DNA of 64,000 nt from Bacteroidales bacterium (GTDB lineage: Bacteria; Bacteroidota; Bacteroidia; Bacteroidales; WCHB1-69), in contig JAFYNM010000006.1 in assembly GCA_017549765.1 (NCBI GenBank), forward strand, positions 1-64,000, written 5' to 3'. The stretch's first letter is position 1. Each line of letters starts with the position of its first letter. This document shows positions 24,782 to 33,332 of this stretch, piece by piece. A model generated the notes under the pieces. It searched no databases. It saw nothing but the letters and a program-made list of their open reading frames with translations, and had not been told where the DNA came from. A program made the translations under genes and the position numbers.

Positions 24782-25396
24782 ATGACTGAAAAGACAGGTG
24801 GATCCACCACCATTCACAACTTACCGGAACAAGAAGTCGCCGCCTTGGCGGACAGCTATCGCAATATTTTGCTCCACCTGGGAGAAGACCCCAACCGTGA
24901 AGGGCTGATCAAGACTCCCTTGCGTGTCGCCAAAGCCATGGATTTCCTGACGCACGGCTACCGCCAAGACCCTAAAAAAATCTTGGAAAGCGCGCTCTTC
25001 CACGAGGACTATAAACAGATTGTCGTCGTCAAGGATATTGAGATATATTCCTTGTGCGAGCATCATCTGCTTCCTTTCTTTGGCAAGGCCCACGTCGGAT
25101 ACATCCCCAACGGCACTATCGTTGGTCTGAGCAAGATCCCGCGCGTGGTAGAATGCTTCGCCCGCCGCTTGCAGCTTCAGGAAAGACTGACAACCCAAAT
25201 CAAAGACTGTCTGCAAGAGGTCCTGAACCCCATGGGCGTAGCCGTCGTCATCGAAGCCCAGCACCTCTGCATGTGTATGAGAGGCATCCAGAAACAGAAC
25301 TCCGTCACAACCACTTCTGAATTCACCGGCGCTTTCCTGAAAAACGAAAACACCCGCCAGGAGTTCATGCACCTGATAGGCGCAGACCTCCACTAA
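24782..25396 (+). CDS. folE: GTP cyclohydrolase I
   Basis: A 204-residue type I GTP cyclohydrolase, making dihydroneopterin triphosphate from GTP in the first step of folate synthesis. All key motifs are here: [20 protein letters not shown] near residue 40, the zinc ligands in [20 protein letters not shown] near residue 88, [20 protein letters not shown], and the last zinc Cys with [20 protein letters not shown] near residue 162. The N-terminus is short. The start is the ATG after the MBL stop; the frame is open far upstream but lies within that gene. It overlaps the 71-residue antisense gene by 4 bp at its end. Confidence 0.97.
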   Translation: MTEKTGGSTTIHNLPEQEVAALADSYRNILLHLGEDPNREGLIKTPLRVAKAMDFLTHGYRQDPKKILESALFHEDYKQIVVVKDIEIYSLCEHHLLPFFGKAHVGYIPNGTIVGLSKIPRVVECFARRLQLQERLTTQIKDCLQEVLNPMGVAVVIEAQHLCMCMRGIQKQNSVTTTSEFTGAFLKNENTRQEFMHLIGADLH

Positions 25397-25608
25397 CGGC
25401 GACGGCGCCTGCTTCTTGTCCTCCTTCTACGGTGACTGTACCTCAACCGCTGATAGCGGATTGCGTCCTCACTGACCATTGTGTACATATCTTCTATGTC
25501 GTATTCCGCCGACTTCAATATGCACGTCAGCGGCTTCCCCACCCATTCCGTCGGGATACAGATGGTTATCGTGTCTTTTGTCGGATTCAAAATCAATTTT
25601 TTATGCAT
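25393..25608 (-). CDS. Small protein with Arg-rich tail, unknown
   Basis: A 71-residue protein convergent with folE. The N-terminal half looks structured ([20 protein letters not shown] then [19 protein letters not shown]), and the last 17 residues are almost all Arg ([13 protein letters not shown]), suggesting nucleic-acid binding. The N-terminal pattern of beta strands with a conserved-looking PTEWVGK is of the kind seen in short hypothetical proteins of Bacteroidales, but no family is recognised. Base composition is not low like the neighbouring spacer. It may also be a chance frame, since the region overlaps other open frames. Confidence 0.5.
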   Translation of the reverse strand: MHKKLILNPTKDTITICIPTEWVGKPLTCILKSAEYDIEDMYTMVSEDAIRYQRLRYSHRRRRTRSRRRRR

Positions 25609-25883
25609 TTTCTCTATTTATTTAAATTGCTGGTTTTCATATTGTCAATTCCACTTTTCACCCTTTTTTTTACGGATTTTCCGCTTCCCTTTGCCATTTT
25701 TCATTTTCTGCGTGACAATTTTTGAGTTTGGTTTTTAACATTCTTATTATCAATTTGTTATATGGACAAATATACAAATTATTCAAAAGAAGAAATGAGT
25801 TGAACCATTTTGACGAAAAAAATATTTTCTTTCTGTAAATCAGTTATTTATGAACATTTTTTGAAAAATGATGGAAACCATGG
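25609..25883 (+). other. AT-rich spacer, no gene seen
   Basis: Strongly A/T-rich gap between the small Arg-tail gene and the tRNA promoter. Short open frames over it are low in complexity (Phe/Leu-rich) and are not believable proteins. No hairpin or repeat was noticed. Confidence 0.6.
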
Positions 25884-25913
25884 TTGGGGGTAATGAAAAA
25901 AAGTCTATTTTTG
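25884..25913 (+). promoter_or_regulatory. Promoter of tRNA-Lys: TTG, 19-bp spacer, TATTTTTG
   Basis: The best promoter match in the window: TTG of the -33 element, a 19-bp spacer, and a TATTTTTG -7 box 22 bases before the tRNA. Confidence 0.75.
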
Positions 25914-25935
25914 CAGCCTCAATTAGAGAACGGAT

Positions 25936-26011
25936 GTCCCAGTAGCTCAGCAGGTAGAGCACATCCCTTTTAAGGATGGGGTCCTGGGTTCGAATCCCAG
26001 CTGAGACACCA
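25936..26011 (+). tRNA. tRNA-Lys (anticodon TTT)
   Basis: A 76-base cloverleaf including an encoded CCA end. The acceptor arm is GTCCCAG paired with CTGAGAC, the D-stem GCTC/GAGC, the anticodon stem CATCC/GGATG with loop CTTTTAA giving anticodon TTT, and the T-stem CTGGG/CCCAG with TTCGAAT. One acceptor pair, position 4 with 69, is C with A rather than C with G; all other stems are intact. It is followed by a hairpin terminator. Confidence 0.95.
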
Positions 26012-26046
26012 AAAAAAGGATAGCACAGAAGTGTTATCCTTTTTTA
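26012..26046 (+). terminator. Rho-independent terminator after tRNA-Lys
   Basis: A 15-bp stem AAAAAAGGATAGCAC/GTGTTATCCTTTTTT with one G-T pair, a 4-base loop and a T-tract. By symmetry it may also stop mutS transcription from the other side. Confidence 0.9.
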
Positions 26047-26065
26047 TGATTCCTGAAATAGTCTG

Positions 26066-28684
26066 TTAGTTTCCGCTCTTTTTCCCTTTGGTCAACAATT
26101 GTTGGATCTCATTCAGTTTCATCAAGGCTTCCACAGGGGTAAGGCTGTTGATGTCCAAACCCACGATCACATCCTTCACCTCCAGCAATAGAGGATCATC
26201 CAAGTTGATGAAGCTCAATTGATAGCCCGGCGTTGACTTTTCAATCATCGGCTCATTGGAGTCGTTCTTGGAGCGGCTCTCTTCGAGTTGCTGGAGGATG
26301 ATCTCGGCTCTCCTCAGCACAGAAGCGGGCATGCCGGCCATCCGCGCCACGTGGATACCGAAACTATGTTCGCTGCCACCGGGTTCTAGTTTACGGAGAA
26401 AATAGACCTTGTTATCTATCTCCTTGATAGACACGTGGTAATTCTTGATACGGGCAAACTGAGCGGCCATATCGTTGAGTTCGTGATAGTGCGTCGCGAA
26501 GAGCACTTTAGCCCGGGCATAGGGGTTCTCGTGGAGATATTCTGCGATAGACCAGGCGATGGATACACCGTCATAGGTGCTGGTGCCTCGGCCAATCTCG
26601 TCCAAGAGTATCAAACTGCGATTGGAGATATTATTCAGAATGCTGGCCGTTTCATTCATCTCCACCATGAAAGTGGACTCTCCCGTTGTGATATTGTCGG
26701 AAGCTCCCACTCGGGTGAAGATTTTATCGACGATGCCGATCTGCGCTCTCTTGGCTGGCACGAAGCATCCTATCTGCGCCATCAGCACAATAAGGGCCGT
26801 TTGGCGCAACAAGGCGGATTTGCCCGACATATTCGGACCCGTAATGATGATGATCTGTTGTTTGTCATTGTCCAGGGTTACATCATTGGCAATATAGGGT
26901 TCCCCGGGAGGCAACTGCTTCTCGATGACCGGATGACGACCCTGCTTGATCTTGATACTCAAACTGTCGTTGATCTCAGGACGCACATACTGGTTGGCCG
27001 ATGAAACCGCGGCGAAGCAGAGCAACACATCCAATCGGGCACAGAGTCTGGCATCATGCTGAATCAACGAGATATAGTCTGTCAGGCTAATCAACAGTTC
27101 GTTATACAACTGCGTCTCAATGACTCCTATCTGGTCTTGGGCACCAAGGATTTTGGTTTCCAACTCTTTGAGCTCCTCGGTGATGTAGCGCTCGTTATTG
27201 GTCAACGTCTGTTTTCTCGTCCACTCGGGTGGCACTTTGCTCTTATGCGAGTTGGAGACCTCGATATAATATCCGAAGACATTGTTGAATCCGATTTTCA
27301 AGTTCGTGATGCCGGTACGTTCCGCTTCCCGTTTTTGGATGTCGGCCAGGATGTTTTTGCTGTTGGTGGCCAGGTTTCTCAGTTCGTCAAGTTGTTCATT
27401 CACTCCTGCCTGGAAAATATTGCCTTTGCTCACCATCACAGGAGCGTCCTCCACGATTTCTCGTTCTATGCGTGTGCAGATAGACAGGCAGGGGTTCAGC
27501 TGCTCGGCAATTTTGGAAAGCGAGGGATTGTCGGCTTGCTGACAAAGTTTCTGGATCTGTTCCACCGCCCGCAAAGAACGGGACAGCTGAAGCACCTCTC
27601 GAGGATTGATTTTGGCGGTGGCGATCTTGGAGACCATACGCTCCAGATCCCCTACCCGCTTCAGCTCCGTTGCCAACTCGTCAGCCAAGGAGGCTTGTTG
27701 GATAAGGAAATCCACCATGGAAAGCCGCTCCTCAATGAGCACTTTCTCCTTCAAGGGCATCAAGAGCCATTTGCGAAGCATCCGGGAACCCATTGGGGTC
27801 TGCGTCTCATCTAAGATCTGCAGCAGCGTGACAGCGTTTTCATTCGGGGTGGAGACCAGTTCCAGATTGCGGACCGTAAACCGGTCGAGCCACACATAGC
27901 GCTCCTCTTCAATACGGGTCAGCTTATTGATATGCTGTATCTTATGATTCTGTGTCTCATAGAGATAGTGCAGGGCCGCTCCGGCCGCGATGATGCCATG
28001 CGGCAGACCATCCACGCCAAACCCCTTGAGTGAAGAGGTCTGGAAATGCTTGGTCAACAGCTCCATGGCAAAGTCTGAGGTGAAGACCCAGTCGTCAAAG
28101 GGAGTGAGCAAAATCTTATCCCCGAACTGCTCCTTAAAGCGGGACATTTTATTCTTTTGGATGATCAGTTCTGCTGGCTTGAAGTTCTGCAACAGTTTGT
28201 CAAGGTAGGTCAGGTCTCCCTCTGCCATATAGAATTCGCCAGTAGAGATATCGACAAAGGCCACGCCGCTGACTGTGTCGTTCAGCTGAACAGCACCTAA
28301 GAAATTGTTCTCGCGCTGCTCCAAAACTTTGTCATTGATGGAGACTCCCGGGGTTACCATCTCGGTGATGCCGCGCTTCACCAATGTCTTGGTCAACTTC
28401 GGATCCTCCAACTGTTCGCAGATGGCCACCCGCAGCCCAGCTTTGACGAGTTTCGGGAGATAGACATCCAAGGCGTGATACGGGAAACCGGCCAACTCCG
28501 TCTGGAAGGTCCCTTTGGAATGATGTTTCGTCAGCGTGATGCCCAGCACCTTGGAAGCGGTGATGGCATCATTCCCGTAAGTCTCGTAGAAATCCCCCAC
28601 CCGGAACAGCAAAATCGCATCAGGGTGTTGTGCCTTGAACTTGTTGTATTGCCGCATTAGAGGGGTTTCTGTCGTCTTTTCCAT
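26066..28684 (-). CDS. mutS: DNA mismatch repair protein MutS
   Basis: An 872-residue MutS that recognises mismatches and starts repair with MutL. The N-terminal mismatch domain begins TPLMRQYNKFKAQHPDAILL and holds the Phe-x-Glu equivalent FRVGDFYETYG near residue 38. The ATPase has Walker A GPNMSGKSALLRQTALIV near residue 622, LLDEIGRGTSTYDG near 700, and ATHYHELNDMA near 735. The end includes PGGSEHSFGIHVARMAGMP. The length is usual for MutS1, and it ends with a helix-rich segment for dimerisation. It is convergent with tRNA-Lys and has its own -7 box upstream. Confidence 0.98.
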   Translation of the reverse strand: MEKTTETPLMRQYNKFKAQHPDAILLFRVGDFYETYGNDAITASKVLGITLTKHHSKGTFQTELAGFPYHALDVYLPKLVKAGLRVAICEQLEDPKLTKTLVKRGITEMVTPGVSINDKVLEQRENNFLGAVQLNDTVSGVAFVDISTGEFYMAEGDLTYLDKLLQNFKPAELIIQKNKMSRFKEQFGDKILLTPFDDWVFTSDFAMELLTKHFQTSSLKGFGVDGLPHGIIAAGAALHYLYETQNHKIQHINKLTRIEEERYVWLDRFTVRNLELVSTPNENAVTLLQILDETQTPMGSRMLRKWLLMPLKEKVLIEERLSMVDFLIQQASLADELATELKRVGDLERMVSKIATAKINPREVLQLSRSLRAVEQIQKLCQQADNPSLSKIAEQLNPCLSICTRIEREIVEDAPVMVSKGNIFQAGVNEQLDELRNLATNSKNILADIQKREAERTGITNLKIGFNNVFGYYIEVSNSHKSKVPPEWTRKQTLTNNERYITEELKELETKILGAQDQIGVIETQLYNELLISLTDYISLIQHDARLCARLDVLLCFAAVSSANQYVRPEINDSLSIKIKQGRHPVIEKQLPPGEPYIANDVTLDNDKQQIIIITGPNMSGKSALLRQTALIVLMAQIGCFVPAKRAQIGIVDKIFTRVGASDNITTGESTFMVEMNETASILNNISNRSLILLDEIGRGTSTYDGVSIAWSIAEYLHENPYARAKVLFATHYHELNDMAAQFARIKNYHVSIKEIDNKVYFLRKLEPGGSEHSFGIHVARMAGMPASVLRRAEIILQQLEESRSKNDSNEPMIEKSTPGYQLSFINLDDPLLLEVKDVIVGLDINSLTPVEALMKLNEIQQLLTKGKKSGN

Positions 28685-28703
28685 ACTTCCATCAATTAGA
28701 TGG

Positions 28704-28711
28704 CAAAGGTA
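28704..28711 (-). promoter_or_regulatory. -7 box TACCTTTG of mutS
   Basis: TAnnTTTG on the minus strand 19 bases upstream of the mutS start. Confidence 0.5.
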
Positions 28712-28836
28712 TAATTTTTCAGCGGAAAAGGCATCATCATTTTATTAACAAATTTAAAGAAAGGGCCATTAAATTTTATCCTTTTTCCTTTGTCAATAAA
28801 AATTTTGATAGAAGGCAGGTACATATAAAAAAAATG

Positions 28837-28844
28837 TATTTTTG
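28837..28844 (+). promoter_or_regulatory. -7 box TATTTTTG of the ferredoxin gene
   Basis: TAnnTTTG box 38 bases before the ferredoxin ATG. Confidence 0.55.
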
Positions 28845-28882
28845 CCGTCAAATTAAACAAACAACTTAAAACAACAATTACT

Positions 28883-29053
28883 ATGTCTTACAAAATTAAT
28901 CCGGATCTTTGTGCAAGCTGTGGTACTTGCCAAGGTGAATGTCCTCAAGAGGCTATTTCCGAAGGTACTCCTTACTCCATCAATCCTGATTTGTGCATTG
29001 AATGCGGTGCCTGTGCAGACGCTTGTCCGTGCGAGGCTATCGATTTGGAGTAG
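28883..29053 (+). CDS. 2[4Fe-4S] ferredoxin
   Basis: A 56-residue clostridial-type ferredoxin carrying two [4Fe-4S] clusters, a low-potential electron carrier in the cytoplasm. Cluster motifs are CASCGTCQGECP (Cys 10, 13, 16, 20) and CIECGACADACP (Cys 38, 41, 44, 48), each CX2CX2CX3CP, with an additional Cys at residue 50. It starts MSYKINPDL and ends in an acidic AIDLE. It has its own promoter and terminator and so is a monocistronic, probably highly expressed gene. It fits with the hydrogenase maturase elsewhere in the window, as such ferredoxins feed [FeFe] hydrogenases and pyruvate:ferredoxin oxidoreductase. Confidence 0.97.
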   Translation: MSYKINPDLCASCGTCQGECPQEAISEGTPYSINPDLCIECGACADACPCEAIDLE

Positions 29054-29076
29054 TCAACACAAAGTAAACCAGAAAA

Positions 29077-29105
29077 AGAAAGGAGGTCTTTGAACCTCCT
29101 TTTTT
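29077..29105 (+). terminator. Rho-independent terminator of the ferredoxin gene
   Basis: 9-bp stem AAAGGAGGT/ACCTCCTTT with a 6-base loop and a T-run. Confidence 0.88.
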
Positions 29106-29144
29106 GTTTCCACCACTATCGGGGTGGTGTTCTTTCTGACATAA

Positions 29145-29879
29145 TCACGCAAAAACGAGCAGACGGCTTGCCACCTCCTCGGGATGGTCCACCAACAACT
29201 GTCCGTGGTTCATCTTCGGGAACACTTCGACTTTGGCATGCGGGCACAGGGCACACAGATGCTTTGCCTGTGGCTTGGCGACAAACGCCTCCTTTGTGCC
29301 ATACCAATATTGGATGTCAGGACCGGAGATGGCGTTCAGCTTATTGGTGTAAACAGACTTATAACCATCTAGCACCGCGCGGCCACCCCCGAAAGGATAG
29401 ACTTTCTTGCATTCATCGAGCAGCACATCAAAATAGTGGGAGTGGAACACCCATTTCCAAAAACCAGTCCATCGATAGCAGGTCCACACGTTAAAACACT
29501 GGTAATAGCGCAACGGGCCTACGAGCCAGCGGGGCAGCGGAAGCAGCGGGGCGGCATCCAGAATGGCATGGTCTATGGTTATCTCCTGGCGTTCCATGAC
29601 ACGCGACAGTATTTTCCCACCCAGCGAGAGGCCATACGCACAGTCCAGTCGCCCTCCACAGTTGCTCTTCACGTAACGGATGACTTGCGAGGCTTGGTCA
29701 TCGACAGAGGTGAATCGGGTTTTCTTTTCCAAAGTGAAACCATCCACCTGGACTGCCAAGATATGAAAACGCTCTTCCACCTGACGAATCAGGGGAAGGA
29801 ATATCTCATAGGAAACCCCCAATCCAGGGATGAGCAGGAGTGTCGGCAGGCCTTCCTGGCCAAAAAATTTAAAATCCAT
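29145..29879 (-). CDS. Alpha/beta hydrolase family protein
   Basis: A 244-residue cytoplasmic alpha/beta hydrolase. The fold begins with the strand and oxyanion region PTLLLIPGLGVSYEIFLPL, the nucleophile elbow is GLSLGG near residue 84, and the C-terminal part has the catalytic His region VEVFPKMNHGQLLVDHPEE near residue 222. A Trp/Tyr-rich stretch in the middle (YYQCFNVWTCYRWTGFWKWV) probably forms the lid. The substrate is unknown. The gene stands between the convergent ferredoxin gene and the flavodoxin cluster on the same strand, with a 71-bp gap from the latter. Confidence 0.82.
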   Translation of the reverse strand: MDFKFFGQEGLPTLLLIPGLGVSYEIFLPLIRQVEERFHILAVQVDGFTLEKKTRFTSVDDQASQVIRYVKSNCGGRLDCAYGLSLGGKILSRVMERQEITIDHAILDAAPLLPLPRWLVGPLRYYQCFNVWTCYRWTGFWKWVFHSHYFDVLLDECKKVYPFGGGRAVLDGYKSVYTNKLNAISGPDIQYWYGTKEAFVAKPQAKHLCALCPHAKVEVFPKMNHGQLLVDHPEEVASRLLVFA

Positions 29880-29950
29880 ACTAATCGTGATTATCTATAG
29901 CCTCCAAAATGACGAATGGGGTCGTTCAGCAGTTCCGACGACAAGGCGAG

Positions 29951-30796
29951 TTATCGAATCACCTTCGTGAACACCGGGACGGCTCCTTCCACCACGGTCA
30001 CATAGACCTGTAATTCACCGGCGGGCGGCATCTTGGGGTTGTCCTCACGAGGAAGATCCTCGGCAGTGAAAAGGTACTCGACACCTGACGGGATATCGCG
30101 CTTGGCGACCGTCTTGGGTTTGGCATGGAGCATCGGATAACCATCCACGGCAGCATCAAAAACGGCTGCTTCCGTCTCGCTGACCTCGTGTTGGGCTGGG
30201 AATTCCTCCAGCTGGACAAACTCGCCTTCGAGGAAACCGTTGGCTTTCAGGAACTGGTCCACCTCATAGGGCATGGCCTCCAAGCGGGCGGCACGGACAC
30301 CGTAACCGGACAGCACCTCTGCATTGGGCTCGGCCTGCACCAAGTCTTTCACGCTGGACTCCAGTCCGCCGCTGCCGAAGGTGCAGAAGGGGACGATCTT
30401 CTTGCCACTCAAGTCAGTGCCGAGGAGGAACTTCTGCACGGGCGGCGCGTATGTGCCGAACCAGACAGGGAAGCCCAGGAAGATCACATCGTAATCGGCG
30501 ATATTGGCGGCCACAGGGTTGATGTCGGGAACGACACCCTTCTCGCGCTCCTGCATGCAGCGTGTGATAGTGGCTTGGAAGTCAGAGTCATAGGAATCCA
30601 CCATGGTGATTTCCTCTATGTCAGCACCCAGCTTGGTGGCGATCTCTTCGGCCACAGCCTTGGTATTGCCTGTTTGGGAATAGTAAAGCACCAACATCTT
30701 GGGGGCTTCTTCTTTGGGGGTCTCTTTCTTGGTACCGCAGGAAACAGCGGTCAGCGTTATGGTTGCCAAGATCAACATCATTTTGATATTTGTCAT
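29951..30796 (-). CDS. Flavodoxin-domain lipoprotein
   Basis: A 281-residue protein with a lipoprotein signal (lipobox LTAVSC, Cys near residue 20), followed by a flavodoxin domain. The FMN phosphate loop is VLYYSQTGNTKAVAEEIA near residue 37, and the ring-binding loops are IFLGFPVWFGTYAPP and CTFGSGGLESSV. The C-terminal 80 residues are an extra segment with a beta-rich end (VYVTVVEGAVPVFTKVI). An exported flavodoxin is unusual compared with cytoplasmic types, but similar Bacteroidota lipoproteins exist. It is downstream of the polyferredoxin membrane protein and SDR genes in the same direction, so it is likely part of a redox cluster. A start five codons later is possible. Confidence 0.85.
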   Translation of the reverse strand: MTNIKMMLILATITLTAVSCGTKKETPKEEAPKMLVLYYSQTGNTKAVAEEIATKLGADIEEITMVDSYDSDFQATITRCMQEREKGVVPDINPVAANIADYDVIFLGFPVWFGTYAPPVQKFLLGTDLSGKKIVPFCTFGSGGLESSVKDLVQAEPNAEVLSGYGVRAARLEAMPYEVDQFLKANGFLEGEFVQLEEFPAQHEVSETEAAVFDAAVDGYPMLHAKPKTVAKRDIPSGVEYLFTAEDLPREDNPKMPPAGELQVYVTVVEGAVPVFTKVIR

Positions 30797-30904
30797 ACGG
30801 ATCGAGGATAAAAGATTGATATTTATGCTATTGGATTTCTTTGTTTGTTAACTGATATTTCGGTGCAAATATACTATTTTACCACAAGACTATGCCACCC
30901 TGTT

Positions 30905-31726
30905 TCATCTCAAAGCCTTCACAGGACATTCTTTCTTGCATTTTTGGCACAAGATGCATTCTGTGGCGTTTTTGCGATTGCGGGAGTCGTTGTTCACCTC
31001 CACATCCATCGGACATACCTTCAAACATTTACCGCACTGGATGCACTTCTCCTCGTCACAACGGATGCGGAGCAGGGAGAAGTAGCTCATGGGCTTAAGG
31101 AAGACTGTGATCGGACAGATGTACTTGCAAAAAGCACGGTTGTCTTTGAAAGCCACGGCCAAGATGATACCGACCGCGTAATAGAGCAGATTGCCGACGA
31201 GAAACATCACGAACATGGTGTGTGCCGTGGCTTTGCCGTAATGAATCAAGACGAGTACAAGGGCGAGCGACAATACAAACATGATGTATCGGATATAGCC
31301 TATTTTCTTTCGCAGACCCTTGGGCTGTTTATAAGGGAGCAGGTCGAGGATCATGGCCGTCCAGCACGCATAGCCGCACCAGCCGCGGCCAAAGAGCAGC
31401 GGTCCGAAGATCTTGGCGATGGCATAATGCAGCACACCCGCGCCCACAACACCGGAGAGCAGATAGTACCAAAAACCTTCCATCTGCATGTTCTCCTTGC
31501 AGATTAGTCCGAGGAAGACGAGAATATAGGCTCCCACGCCGAACTGGACAAACTCGCGGGCGTACTTCTTCTCCGCCGCCTGCAAGATCCCTCCTATCCC
31601 AATGCAGAGACCGATGTAGGTGAAGTTGAGCAGAAAAAACAGATTGCCCGTTGACAGCCACAACGACACGGCAATGATTTCAAAAACGACAAACAGGATG
31701 ACAGGGACCTTATACTTTTTCATCAT
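30905..31726 (-). CDS. Membrane polyferredoxin (NapH/YccM-like 4Fe-4S protein)
   Basis: A 273-residue membrane protein with about five transmembrane helices (VPVILFVVFEIIAVSLWL, LFFLLNFTYIGLCIGIGGIL, FGVGAYILVFLGLI and others) and a C-terminal 2[4Fe-4S] domain with CIQCGKCLKVCP near residue 225 and CILCQKCKKECP near residue 258. A CxxxC-like pair in the middle (RGWCGYACWTAMI) is the conserved motif of the NapH/YccM/NosR group. It probably passes electrons across or into the membrane. It lies 13 bp from the SDR gene upstream and 108 bp from the flavodoxin gene downstream, making a redox cluster. Confidence 0.87.
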   Translation of the reverse strand: MMKKYKVPVILFVVFEIIAVSLWLSTGNLFFLLNFTYIGLCIGIGGILQAAEKKYAREFVQFGVGAYILVFLGLICKENMQMEGFWYYLLSGVVGAGVLHYAIAKIFGPLLFGRGWCGYACWTAMILDLLPYKQPKGLRKKIGYIRYIMFVLSLALVLVLIHYGKATAHTMFVMFLVGNLLYYAVGIILAVAFKDNRAFCKYICPITVFLKPMSYFSLLRIRCDEEKCIQCGKCLKVCPMDVEVNNDSRNRKNATECILCQKCKKECPVKALR

Positions 31727-31738
31727 ATCAAAAACCTA

Positions 31739-32449
31739 TTAATCCTCTTTAACAATGGGATATAACTCTACGAACTCTCCTTGATGGCTATGTCCGTCGT
31801 TGAGCAGTTCCGCGAACTTCCGGCCCACGGTGTCGATGTCGTGGAAACCGGGAAGACTCATATTGCCGTTAAGATCGGTGGTGGTGGGACCCGGGTGCAC
31901 GGAGAAGATCTCCACGGGGATGTTGTTCTGCTGGAACTCCATGGCCATCACGCCCATCATGGCATTTTGGGCGGCCTTGCTCGTGACGTAGGCTAACGGA
32001 TGCCAATAGGGACTGATTTCCGAGGGCACAGTGACGTTGACAATCCGGCCGCTGTTTTTGGCCATCAGCGGGACCAGCAACTTGGTCAAGGTGAAGGTTC
32101 CGACGAAGTTCACGTCGAGGGTCTCGCGGATGTCGGCCAGTTCTGTGTGCTGGCTGTCCACGCTCATGTCGCCGGGGATGCCGGCATTGTTCACCAGCAA
32201 GGAGAGGTTGGGGTGTTGGTCGGCCAGTTCGCGGGCGGCCCGCTCCACACTGGAGAGGTCGGCCAGTTCTATGTTCACCCAGCCGGGCACCTGGATGCCC
32301 AGAGAAGTAAGCTCCTGTATTGCCTTCTCGGCACGCTTCTGGTCACGCGCCCCGACGATGATATTCCAGCCACTTAGCCCAAGATGTTTGGCTATCCCAA
32401 ATCCGATGCCTTTGTTGGCACCCGTGATACATGCAATTTGTTCTTTCAT
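31739..32449 (-). CDS. SDR family NAD(P)-dependent oxidoreductase
   Basis: A 236-residue classical short-chain dehydrogenase with a Rossmann fold. The cofactor loop is CITGANKGIGFGIAKHLG near the start (TGxxxGIG), the NAG motif is VNNAGIPGDM near residue 87, and the active site has Tyr and Lys in YVTSKAAQ near residue 155 with the preceding Ser in VPSEISPYW. The C-terminus has PGPTTTDLNGN. NADP specificity is suggested by the Arg-Asp after strand 2 (GARDQKRAE). It heads the flavodoxin/polyferredoxin cluster with a long leader containing an inverted repeat. The substrate is unknown. Confidence 0.9.
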   Translation of the reverse strand: MKEQIACITGANKGIGFGIAKHLGLSGWNIIVGARDQKRAEKAIQELTSLGIQVPGWVNIELADLSSVERAARELADQHPNLSLLVNNAGIPGDMSVDSQHTELADIRETLDVNFVGTFTLTKLLVPLMAKNSGRIVNVTVPSEISPYWHPLAYVTSKAAQNAMMGVMAMEFQQNNIPVEIFSVHPGPTTTDLNGNMSLPGFHDIDTVGRKFAELLNDGHSHQGEFVELYPIVKED

Positions 32450-32794
32450 TTTCGATCGTAATAATCTGTTTTAAAATCTGATGACGATTCTTATCATATC
32501 AAAGAGGTTTTTTCCCTTAATCTATTTTTTTCGTTTTACTTTTAACACCTACACGAAACAGTTCCGTGAAAGCGAGAATGAGTATTTTTGATAATGCTAT
32601 TGATGCGGCAAAAATAGAAAAAACATCATCTTGCAACAACCCTCCGTATTTTTTGCATCTTTCATACAGAAAGTGATACTCATTTTTTGCGTTATGAAAG
32701 AGTGTGCGAAGACTCCTTGACCGCCATGGAATTATTGGTGCGCAAGATAACGTATTACGAATGAAAGTCGCAGCCCGAAACCGGGACTTCTAGT
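32450..32794. other. Intergenic region with promoter box and inverted repeat
   Basis: No gene is seen between the SDR and GNAT genes. A TATTTTTG -7 box on the minus strand (32609-32616) would drive the SDR cluster with a leader near 155 bases. It is flanked by an inverted repeat described separately. The rest is AT-rich. Confidence 0.5.
32577..32684. promoter_or_regulatory. Inverted repeat flanking the SDR-cluster promoter box
   Basis: AATGAGTAT at 32577-32585 and its exact reverse complement ATACTCATT at 32676-32684 lie about 25 and 60 bp on each side of the minus-strand -7 box. They could be operator half-sites for a transcription factor, but no regulator gene is adjacent and 9-bp matches can be chance in AT-rich DNA. 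Confidence 0.35.
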
Positions 32795-33316
32795 TCATGA
32801 AAGATACTGATACGCCAACCGTTCGTCGCCGTTAGCCAAAAGAATGATGCCGCAATACAGGAACCCATGTTTCAAAATATTGTGCTGCATGATATGGTTG
32901 TCACGGTGTGTGTCAATGCGGATATTGTGTTCTCTCGCACAGCAGAAGTCCATGATAGACTGGAAAACGCCATGCACCCCTGGGAAGCTGGCGATGCGAT
33001 GGATGACATGATAAGGCTGTGTGTTGTCCAACCACTCACCGTCATAAATCTTATCGTAAGTAGGCTCTGGCGAAGGAAGGAAGGCGAAGTAGGCCACTAT
33101 CCGTCCGGCTTCTTCTATCACATAGCCCCCGTCTCTCCCCATGTCTGCCTGCACAACCTCCAAGGATGGGTATCCTTTGACCCATTGATTCAGATTTCCT
33201 GATGCAACCATAATGCTCTTGGCTGCGGCAAAAACCTCCATCACTTGGACTCCGTCTTGTGGCAAGGAGACCCTGCGAATAATGCGATCTGTATGGAAAT
33301 CATAATCTCTTGCCAT
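32795..33316 (-). CDS. GNAT family N-acetyltransferase
   Basis: A 173-residue acetyltransferase-like protein. The fold is less canonical than the other GNATs: residues about 25-75 have VMEVFAAAKSIMVASGNLNQ and VVQADMGRDGGYVIEEAGRI (beta 2-3), AYFAFLPSPEPTY forms beta 4, the acetyl-CoA loop region is HVIHRIASFPGVHGVFQSIM, and the C-terminal part has IRIDTHRDNHIMQHNILKHG (the D-T-H-x-x-N motif seen in a subfamily). It is the first gene before the accessory region and 16 bp downstream of the symporter remnant. The substrate is unknown. Confidence 0.78.
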   Translation of the reverse strand: MARDYDFHTDRIIRRVSLPQDGVQVMEVFAAAKSIMVASGNLNQWVKGYPSLEVVQADMGRDGGYVIEEAGRIVAYFAFLPSPEPTYDKIYDGEWLDNTQPYHVIHRIASFPGVHGVFQSIMDFCCAREHNIRIDTHRDNHIMQHNILKHGFLYCGIILLANGDERLAYQYLS

Positions 33317-33332
33317 AGCTATTGTCGTATTG

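Noticed and set aside
25936..26046. tRNA-Lys as an integration (att) site
   Set aside because: No duplicated 3' end of the tRNA is seen in the window and no integrase gene is adjacent.
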